From the NCBI GenBank assembly GCA_963763085.1, contig CAVXNB010000001.1, forward strand, positions 372,001 through 436,000: a stretch of 64,000 nucleotides of DNA, given 5' to 3'. Below the pieces are notes generated by a model. That model did no database searches. It saw only the letters and a list, made by a program, of their open reading frames with translations, and was not told where the DNA came from. Made by a program: the position numbers and the translations under genes. Of the stretch, positions 45,282 to 54,865 are shown piece by piece; within the stretch, counting starts at the first letter, position 1; every line of letters starts with the position of its first letter. The stretch is from CAVXNB01 sp963763085 (lineage in GTDB: Bacteria; Actinomycetota; Acidimicrobiia; Acidimicrobiales; Bog-793).

Positions 45282-45412
45282 CTTCCGCAGGTCGCAAACC
45301 AGCCGTGCCCTTGGCAGGACAACTGGCACACGAGAGCTGCGTCCGTCCCGGTCCTCTCGTACTAGGGACAGCCTTCCTCAGATTTCCTACGGCTGCATCG
45401 GATAGGGACCGA

Positions 45413-45731
45413 CATTTTTGTTACCGCCGACACGGAGCGTGTCGGGGGCCAGGTCATTTCTGCCTGGCTCTGCATGTCGCCATGCAGATCGGACCATATC
45501 TTCACCCCTCGAGAGCGGTGCCTGGCGTATGGTCTCTGAGGATTCTGGACGTCTTCACACGACATCCAGCCTTTCCTGCTGATTGACCGCACCTGTCGCA
45601 TTTTCACTACCGAGAACTCTCAAGCCCCTTACATACCTCAAGGTGACTCGTGAGAGAACTCTCGATGAGTAGCGCAGGATCCAATCGGCGTTTCCAGCAT
45701 ATAGCCAAGTTTAAAGACAGCGCGTATGTCC
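45413..45731 (-). ncRNA. Group I intron in 23S rRNA helix 93 (after E. coli U2604)
   Basis: A 319-base self-splicing-type intron. The 5' exon end GACAGU pairs with an internal guide GCUGUC 10 bases into the intron, with the usual U-G pair at the splice site (P1). The core has the P element AAUCAGCAGGAAA (45572-45584), the R element CUCAGAGACCAU (45529-45540) and the S element AAGAUAUGGUCC (45491-45502); R and S pair as GACCAU/AUGGUC (P7). The intron ends in G just before the exon UCGGUCC. A P9 hairpin is capped by GCGA. No reading frame for a homing endonuclease is present. Confidence 0.92.
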
Positions 45732-45775
45732 ACTGTCTCACGGGGGACATGTACGTTCTAAACCCAGCTCGCGTA

Positions 45776-45811
<36 letters not shown>

Positions 45812-45812
45812 G

Positions 45813-45858
<46 letters not shown>

Positions 45859-46076
45859 TCCCGTCGATATGGACTCTTGGGGAAGATGAGCCTGTTATCC
45901 CCGGGGTACCTTTTATCCGTTGAGCAACGGCGCTTCCACACGCAACCGCCGGATCACTATGCCCTGCTTTCGCACCTGCTCGACTTGTTAGTCTCGCAGT
46001 CAAGCTCCCTTTTGCCATTGCACTCGACGGCTGATTGCCAACCAGCCTGAGGGAACCTTTGGGCGCCTCCGTTACG

Positions 46077-46114
<38 letters not shown>

Positions 46115-46367
46115 ACGCGGTCCCTGGCCCGGATCACGGGTCGAGGTTAGAGTCCCAGTACGAACAGGGTGGTATTTCAACGTTGCCTCCACCCCGGCTA
46201 ACGCCGGAGCTTCCCAGGCTCCCACCTATCCTACACAATCCGTACCAAAACTCAACATCAAGCTGCAGTAAAGGTCCACGGGGTCTTTCCGTCCTGATGC
46301 AGCTAACGAGCATCTTTACTCGTACTTCAATTTCGCCGGGTCTGTGGTTGAGACAGTAGGGAAGTCG

Positions 46368-46422
<55 letters not shown>

Positions 46423-47224
46423 CAGTCTTGTTACTCCGCAATCATTGATGTATGTCACTTCACAATACGCGAGCTAGGTCATTTCTGCCTGGCCTCCACT
46501 ATGTCGCCAGAGGGTCGGACGTATTTCCTCAGCAGTCGATGTCGCCATTCGCAGATTGTCAAGTCGAGCTGGCGTGACAGTCTCTGAGGATCCCTCAGGA
46601 TTTCACCGAAGTGCGTGCCGGTCGTTGCTTGCCATCGGCCATACTCATGCCATTGGCAAGACGCTACGAGTCGCGCGAATTCCATCATCGGTCAGGTGCT
46701 CCTGCCGGTCGTCATCGCTTCGACGATCCGTGACGAAGATCATGGACAGGTCTTCGCTGTTGACTGCAGCGGCGATCTTGCGAATACACGGGTTCGATCA
46801 TCGCCGATGCGAGTCACCGAGTCGTCCGGACCGCGTAGGCCAGACGTGTCTCCGCGGTACCCTTAGGCCGTCATCGTTCCCGTACTCCGAATAGCTGCGC
46901 TGCCACGAACTTCGAGCACGCTTCGATGGACTGCGATAGACCTGAGGACATTTCTGCCTGATTCCTCGTGTCGCCACGACGGGTCGGACAATGAAGCTTC
47001 CCTCACCATCGACGAATCTCAGCCGTCCAGTGACCAGTCGAGCCTGGCGATCGATTCATCTGAGGATCTGGTTGCCGTTTCCTGCTGATTGTCCGCACCG
47101 GTCGGATTGTCACTGTCCATGCTCGCACCCTAGGAAGAGGGTGTGACATCGGACGAGTACCGCCGGATACTCGGAGTTTCCAGCATATAGCCAGGGTTTG
47201 TTACAGCCGAGTTACCCGTACTGG
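46423..47224 (-). ncRNA. Composite group I insertion at 23S helix 69 (after E. coli U1923)
   Basis: An 802-base insertion between the helix 69 loop and CCUAAGG. Its outer intron (454 bases without the inner one) ends in G at 46423. It carries R (CUCAGAGACUGU region, 46577-46590) and S (AAAUACGUCC region, 46514-46526) elements that pair as GAC(U)GU/ACGUC, and the same 3' hairpin blocks as the other introns (AGGCAGAAAUGACC). A P1 is proposed between exon UUCGGCU and GGCCUAA, interrupted by the inner intron. The P4-P5 part of the outer intron is atypical and may be decayed. No endonuclease gene is recognised in it. Confidence 0.75.
46872..47219 (-). ncRNA. Inner group I intron nested in the helix 69 insertion
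   Basis: A 348-base intron with P element AAUCAGCAGGAAA (47078-47090), R element CUCAGAUGAAUC (47053-47064) and S element AAGCUUCAUUGUCC (46986-46999); R and S pair as AUGAA/UUCAU. The last base is G, as required. It shares a 17-base block (47177-47193) and the 13-base P block identically with the helix 93 intron. A short P1 (CAGU with GCUG) places its 5' end in the proposed P1 loop of the outer intron, so it looks like a twintron. A tandem arrangement is not fully excluded. Confidence 0.75.
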
Positions 47225-47231
47225 AGCCGAA

Positions 47232-47262
<31 letters not shown>

Positions 47263-48102
47263 AGGTTCAGAGCTTCGTCCCGAAGGACTAACCCTTCCCC
47301 GTAACCTTCCGGCACCGGGCAGGCGTCACAGCGTATACATCGTCTTACGACTTCGCACGCTGCTGTGTTTTTAGTAAACAGTCGCTTCCCCCAATTCTCT
47401 GCGACCTCCTCGAGCTCCGGACGCGAAGTCCATCACCCTAACGAGGCCCTCCTTCTCCCGAAGTTACGGAGGAATTTTGCCGAGTTCCTTAACCACAGTT
47501 CTCCCGATCGCCTTGGTATTCTCTACCTGCCCACCTGAGTCGGTTTGGGGTACGGGCACCGTGTCAGCTCGCTAGAGGCTTTTCTTGGCAGCATGGGATT
47601 AATGACTTCGCCTGAACGGCTCGGGATCACGTCTCAGGGTATATGAGGTCCGGATTTGCCTAGACCTCCCCCTACACGCTTCCCCCAGGACAACCAACGC
47701 CTGGGCTCATCTACCCTCCTGCGTCCCCCCTTCGCTTCCCTCCTCGAGGTCGGTCGGATCGGCCCGAAGGCCAGCCCCTTAGTACCCTCGACTTGGGATG
47801 GGCGCGGACACGGTGGTACTGGAATATCAACCAGTTGTGCATCGACTACGCCTCTCGGCCTCGCCTTAGCTCCCGACTGACCCTGGGCGGATTAGCCTTC
47901 CCCAGGAACCCTTGGGCTTACGGCGGAGGGGTTTCTCACCCCTCTCTCGCTACTCATGCCAGCATTCTCACTCGATCACGCTCCACGACGGTTCCCACCG
48001 CCGCTTCTCTGCAGGATCGACGCTCCCCTACCACTCCCGCTTACGCGGAAATCCGCAGCTTCGGCTCTAGGCTTGAGCCCCGTTACATTGTCCGCGCAGG
48101 AC

Positions 48103-48169
<67 letters not shown>

Positions 48170-49312
48170 TTCTGCGTTCCCACATCGTTTTCCACTTAGC
48201 CTAGAATTTGGGGCCTTAGCTGGCGGTCTGGGCTGTTTCCCTTTCGACCAACGAAGCTCATCCCCCGTGGTCTCACTGCCAGACTCTGGAGCATCGGCAT
48301 TCGGAGTTTGATTGGGGTCAGTAAGCTTGTAGGCCCCCTAGCCCATTCAGTGCTCTACCTCCGATGCTGAACGTCTGACGCTGCACCTAAATGCATTTCG
48401 GGGAGAACCAGCTATCACCGAGTTTGTTTGGCCTTTCACCCCTTACCACAGGTCATCCCCCCTGTTTTCAACCAGGGTGGGTTCGGCCCTCCACGGGGTC
48501 TTACCCCCGCTTCAGCCTGCCCATGGCAAGATCACTCGGCTTCGGGTCTACCGCATGCGACTGAACGCCCTATTCAGACTCGCTTTCGCTCCGGCTCCCC
48601 CAATCGGGTTAACCTCGCCACACACGGTAACTCGCTGGCTCATTCTTCAAAAGGCACGCCATCACGGCCGGCATCCGAAGATGCCGACGACGCTCTGACT
48701 GTTTGTAAGCCAACGGTTTCAGGTACTATTTCACTCCCCTCCCGGGGTGCTTTTCACCTTTCCCTCACGGTACTAGTTCGCTATCGGTCGCCTGTGAGTA
48801 CTTAGCCTTTCGAGGTGGTCCTCGTAGATTCACACCGGCTTTCCCGGATCCGGCGCTACTCGGGATGACTGGACGGAGACTGCGTGCCTTTCGTGTACGG
48901 GGCTCTTACCCCCTATGGCGTGTCGTTCCAGAACACTTCCACTAGACAGCAGTTTTGTAACTCCGTGAAGGGTCTGGTGCCCCTTCATCCAGGTCCCACG
49001 ACCCCGAACCAGCAACGCCATCAGGCTTGACACTGGTCCGGTTTAGGCTGATCCCGTTTCGCTCGCCGCTACTCAGGGAGTCGCTGTTGCTTTCTTCTCC
49101 TCGGGGTACTGAGATGTTTCAATTCCCCCGGTTCCCTCTACCGGTCCTATGCATTCAGACCGGAGTGACACCCCATGACGGGTGCCGGGTTTCCCCATTC
49201 GGACATCCACGGATCGAAGCTTGGTAGGCAGCTCCCCGTGGCTTATCGCAGCCACCCACGTCCTTCATCGGCTTCAGGCGCCAAGGCATCCACCGTTGGC
49301 TCTTTGTAGCTT

Positions 49313-51070
<1,758 letters not shown>

Positions 51071-51428
51071 CGAGATCTCGGCGCCGGTGAGACCGGCGCT
51101 TCGATCTGGAGAGCTGGTGCCCCGATACGGTGATCGTGGCACCAACTGGCACAAGAACAGTTTGTTGTTGTCCGTTCTAGTGCATTGACTTCGTGACCGT
51201 CGGAGCCTTTGTGTGGTCCCGACAGCCACCCGCACTGGCTTTTGGCTGTTCCTATTCCGTTGTCAAGGAGCGACGGCGGGGCACACTTCCTCTCGGAAGG
51301 AGGTGCCACCGCGCTCCGTGCGTTGCCCTCTACGGGGCTGCGGCGCACGTCACCTAACCCAGGATGAGGCCTAAAGACCCGCCTGGAGGCCACTCAGACC
51401 AGGTCAACCCCGTCCTGAGCGGCTCTTG
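51071..51428 (-). other. rRNA operon leader
   Basis: About 360 bases between the promoter and 16S on the minus strand. I see no coding frame; the region should hold processing stems for the 16S precursor. Confidence 0.5.
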
Positions 51429-51456
51429 ATGGTAGCACGATGAACTTCCCTGTCAA
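51429..51456 (-). promoter_or_regulatory. rRNA operon promoter
   Basis: TTGACA (51451-51456) and TACCAT (51429-51434) on the minus strand, 16 bases apart, fit a housekeeping-sigma promoter for the rRNA operon. The TGA within TTGACA is also the stop codon of the mpg remnant. Confidence 0.65.
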
Positions 51457-52224
51457 GCGCCGAAATTCTCCCGGAACTCGACTCGAAGCCACCGTGCGGT
51501 CGGCAACCAGAACCGGCAGGTTCGCCGGACCTTGCTGCGCACGCCATGTTAGCGGCGCGACCGCGGGCCCGATACGCTCGCCTCCCCCGGCACCCACCAT
51601 CTCCAGGGTCTCGTCGCGGGCGGCCAATCGGGCCGCCAGCCCGATCCTGGTTCCAACGGAAGGTTTGTTCGGCGGTGGCGTCCCGTCGTCCAGCAGCAGC
51701 ACACCCTCGTTTCCCCTGATCAGGTCATATCCATCTGACCTGCGGTCCAACCCGAACGCCTGGCATAGCTTCGCCGGGCCGCTGCAGAGATCTTCCGGGC
51801 GCAGGCGCGGAGCGGACCACCGCCGCAGTCATGTGTCTCTGAGAGCGCCGCTCGACCATCACCTCGAGCCCGGCCAGGGGTGCCAGAGCACGGAGCAGAA
51901 CCGCACCAGCCTCCCCCTCCGGGCAGCACACGACGTTGGCGCAGAAGTGCATGCCGTAGGTGAAGTAGACGTACAAATACCCAGGTGGACCATACATGGT
52001 GCGCGTTCCGCGGCGTCCTGCCGCGGAACGCGTGCGAGGCGTCGTCGCCGGTCCCCCGGTACGCCTCCACCTCGACGATCCGGCCGAGCAACGGCCCACG
52101 CTGCAAGCAGCTTGCCCAGCAGCTGCGGGGCTACCTGGACGGGATCGCCGGCGAGAAACGATCGCTCGAGCCGCCTCGTCCTACGCCGGCCCGGCAACCC
52201 CGTGCGCGGAGCGCCGGCCGTCAC
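51453..52224 (-). pseudogene. mpg: 3-methyladenine DNA glycosylase (AAG/MPG family), frame broken about four times
   Basis: The pieces of a whole MPG protein follow each other in different frames: Leu-Glu-Arg-Ser-Phe-Leu-Ala-Gly-Asp-Pro with Leu-Leu-Gly-Lys; then Gly-Arg-Ile-Val-Glu-Val-Glu-Ala-Tyr-Arg-Gly with Asp-Asp-Ala-Ser-His; then Met-Tyr-Gly-Pro-Pro-Gly-Tyr-Leu-Tyr-Val-Tyr-Phe-Thr-Tyr-Gly-Met-His; then Leu-Cys-Ser-Gly-Pro-Ala-Lys-Leu-Cys-Gln; and last Cys-Arg-Phe-Trp-Leu. Each joint needs one extra base (about 52112, 51998, 51810 and in the last 100 bases). It starts at a GTG that overlaps the argH stop. Four breaks in 770 bases suggest either real decay or very poor local sequence. 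Confidence 0.75.
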
Positions 52225-53609
52225 GCCTCCCGCTCGGCGAGTCGCTTGGAGTCGTAGACGACACTGTGACGGAAGCGCTCCAGCTGCACGGCGACCGCGA
52301 CGGGACCAGTGCCGCCGGGCATCGTCCGGCGCCGGAGGGCGGCGCTCGTGTCCAGCACCTCGAGCGCCCCCTCACCGAAGTCGGGGTGAGCCTCGACGAG
52401 CTCGCCGAGCGGCACGCCGCGCTCGATGGACTCGCGCACGAGCCTCGCGACCAGGCCATGAGCGTCCCGAAACGCCACTCCCGTTCCCACGAGCCACTCG
52501 ACCAGATCGACCGCCACGAGGCCGGGCCCGTCGGCTGCGGCCTGCATCCGGTCGAGGTCGAAGTAGGCCGATCCGATCAGCCCCTCGAGCCCCACCAGGG
52601 CAAGGACGACCTGGTCGAGAGCATCGAACAGGGGTTCCTTGTCCTCTTGAAGGTCGCGGTTGTACGCCAGCGGCAATCCCTTGAGCGTCGTCAGGAAGCC
52701 GGCCAGGTGCCCGACCAGCCGACCCGCTTTGCCTCGGGCAAGCTCGGCGATGTCGGGATTCTTCTTCTGGGGCAGCATCGAGCTGCCCGTCGCCCAGGCA
52801 TCGTCCAGCCTGATGAAACCGAACTCCTCGCTCGAGAACACCACGACCTCTTCGCCGATGCGCGAAAGATGGATCGCCAGCAGAGCAAGGTCGAACAGCG
52901 CCTCGGCGACGAAGTCGCGATCGCTCACGGCGTCGAGGGAATTCTCGAAACGGCTGTTGAATCCGAGCTCTTCGGCCACCAGGTCGGGGTCGATCCCGAG
53001 GGACGAACCCGCCAGTGCTCCAGCGCCGAGTGGCGACACGTCGAGCCGCCGCAACGTCGCGAACAACCGGTCGACGTCCCGGGCGAGCGCCCACCCGTGC
53101 GCGAGCAGATGGTGTGCCAGGAGGACGGGCTGGGCGCGCTGGAGGTGCGTGTAGCCGGGCAGGTAGGCGTCACCTGCCTCCGTGGCGCGTCGTTCCAAGG
53201 TCCTCTGGAGCTCGAGCACATGGCGGATCACGCGAGCCAGCTCGGCACGGGTGAACAGCCGAAGTGCCGTGGCGACCTGGTCGTTCCGACTCCGGCCGGT
53301 GTGGAGCTTGGCCCCGGTCTCCGGGGCGAGCTCGGTGACGCGCCGCTCGATCGCGGTATGGATGTCCTCGTCGGTCTCGAGATACTCGAAGCTGCCGGTC
53401 TCCAGCTCAGCGTCCACCAGACGGAGCGCGTCGACCAATGCCTCCGATTCGGCCACGGTGAGGATGCCGGCTCGAAGCAGGCCGTGAACGTGCGCCACGG
53501 AGCCCCTGACGTCGCTTTGTCCCAACCGCTTGTCGAACGAGAGGCTGGCGGTGAACGCCATGAGGGCGCTCGCCGGAGCAACCCCCATCCGGCTTCCCCA
53601 AAGCGTCAC
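52221..53609 (-). CDS. argH: Argininosuccinate lyase
   Basis: A 462-residue enzyme for the last step of arginine synthesis. The family signature Ser-Ser-Met-Leu-Pro-Gln-Lys-Lys-Asn-Pro-Asp is intact, as are Thr-Gly-Arg-Ser-Arg-Asn-Asp-Gln and Thr-His-Leu-Gln-Arg-Ala-Gln-Pro. The GTG at 53609 overlaps the argG stop in GTGA. Confidence 0.96.
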   Translation of the reverse strand: MTLWGSRMGVAPASALMAFTASLSFDKRLGQSDVRGSVAHVHGLLRAGILTVAESEALVDALRLVDAELETGSFEYLETDEDIHTAIERRVTELAPETGAKLHTGRSRNDQVATALRLFTRAELARVIRHVLELQRTLERRATEAGDAYLPGYTHLQRAQPVLLAHHLLAHGWALARDVDRLFATLRRLDVSPLGAGALAGSSLGIDPDLVAEELGFNSRFENSLDAVSDRDFVAEALFDLALLAIHLSRIGEEVVVFSSEEFGFIRLDDAWATGSSMLPQKKNPDIAELARGKAGRLVGHLAGFLTTLKGLPLAYNRDLQEDKEPLFDALDQVVLALVGLEGLIGSAYFDLDRMQAAADGPGLVAVDLVEWLVGTGVAFRDAHGLVARLVRESIERGVPLGELVEAHPDFGEGALEVLDTSAALRRRTMPGGTGPVAVAVQLERFRHSVVYDSKRLAEREA

Positions 53610-54799
53610 TCGGCGCCGCCCTGGCGCGCCGACCACGTCTGGACGCCCAGGCCGAACAGGCGAACGAAGCCCTCGGCGTCCTCGTGGCGGAAGGCATCAG
53701 CCGCGTCGTAGGTGGCGAGGTCATAGACGTAGAGTCCGTGAGGACTACGGCGGCCGACGACCTCGGCTCCCCCGCCAGGACTGAAGCGGAGGCGGACGTC
53801 ACCGGTCACCGAGCGCTGGGTCGACGCCATGAATGCCGAGAGCGCCTGGCGCAGTGGTGAGAACCACATGCCGTCGTAGATCAGCTCGGCAAAACGAGGC
53901 TCGAGGCGCGCCTTCTCGTGGGTCAGGTCGCGCTCGAGCGTGAGGCCTTCGAGGTCGGCGTGCGCCATGATCAGCGCGAGGGACGCCGGACACTCGTAGA
54001 CCTCGCGGCTCTTGATGCCGACCCGACGCCCCTCGACCATGTCGATGCGTCCGAAGCCGACCGATCCGGCTACGCGCCCGAGTTCGCTCACCAGCGCCAC
54101 GAGGCCGAGCTCGGTCCCGTCGAGCGCCACCGGCACCCCCTTCTCGAATCCGACCGTCACCTCGACCGCCTCCGTCGCCACCGGAACGGTCAGTGCGAAG
54201 ACGTCTTCGGGCGGGGCTTCCCAGGGGTCTTCGAGGATGCCGCACTCGATGGTCCGACCCCAGATGTTGGCATCGATCGAGTAGATCCGGTCGCGGCTGA
54301 CCGAGACGGCGATGTCGTGCTTCTCGGCGTACTCGATCGTCTCCTCGCGGCTCATCCCCCACACGCGAACCGGAGCCACGATCTCGAGGTCCGGTGCCAG
54401 CGCCCGCGTGCCCACCTCGAAACGGACCTGGTCGTTCCCCTTTCCCGTGCACCCGTGAGCGACTGCCGAGGCCCCGTGCTGACGCGCCGCGGCCACGAGA
54501 TGGCGGACGATGACCGGGCGCGACAGCGCCGACACGAGCGGATAGCGGCCCTCGTACAACGCATTCGCCGCAAGAGCCGGCATCGCGAAGTCACGCAGCA
54601 GCTCCTCGCGGGCGTCCACGACCACGACCTCGACCGCGCCGGCCGCGATCGCACGACGGCGGAGCTCGTCGAAGTCGACGTCCTGCCCGACGTCGACCGC
54701 GACAGCGATCACTTCATAACCGAGCTCGACGCGCAGCCAACCGAGCGCGACCGACGTGTCAAGACCGCCCGAGTAAGCGAGCACCACGCGCTTTGCCAC
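53606..54799 (-). CDS. argG: Argininosuccinate synthase
   Basis: A 397-residue enzyme joining citrulline and aspartate. The start Val-Val-Leu-Ala-Tyr-Ser-Gly-Gly-Leu-Asp-Thr-Ser is the ATP-pyrophosphatase motif. Length and pattern are complete (Cys-Thr-Gly-Lys-Gly-Asn-Asp-Gln-Val-Arg-Phe). It starts 66 bases after the argBDR frame and couples with argH. Confidence 0.97.
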   Translation of the reverse strand: MAKRVVLAYSGGLDTSVALGWLRVELGYEVIAVAVDVGQDVDFDELRRRAIAAGAVEVVVVDAREELLRDFAMPALAANALYEGRYPLVSALSRPVIVRHLVAAARQHGASAVAHGCTGKGNDQVRFEVGTRALAPDLEIVAPVRVWGMSREETIEYAEKHDIAVSVSRDRIYSIDANIWGRTIECGILEDPWEAPPEDVFALTVPVATEAVEVTVGFEKGVPVALDGTELGLVALVSELGRVAGSVGFGRIDMVEGRRVGIKSREVYECPASLALIMAHADLEGLTLERDLTHEKARLEPRFAELIYDGMWFSPLRQALSAFMASTQRSVTGDVRLRFSPGGGAEVVGRRSPHGLYVYDLATYDAADAFRHEDAEGFVRLFGLGVQTWSARQGGAE

Positions 54800-54865
54800 T
54801 TTGTTCCTACCTCTCTCGTCATCGCCGGAGTCGTCGTGACCGCCGGCGAGCGTACCCGGGACCTG

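Noticed and set aside
46479..46688. 69-codon minus-strand frame inside the outer intron as a homing-endonuclease gene
   Set aside because: It runs straight through the R and S core elements and the P9 hairpin and has no LAGLIDADG, HNH or GIY-YIG motif.
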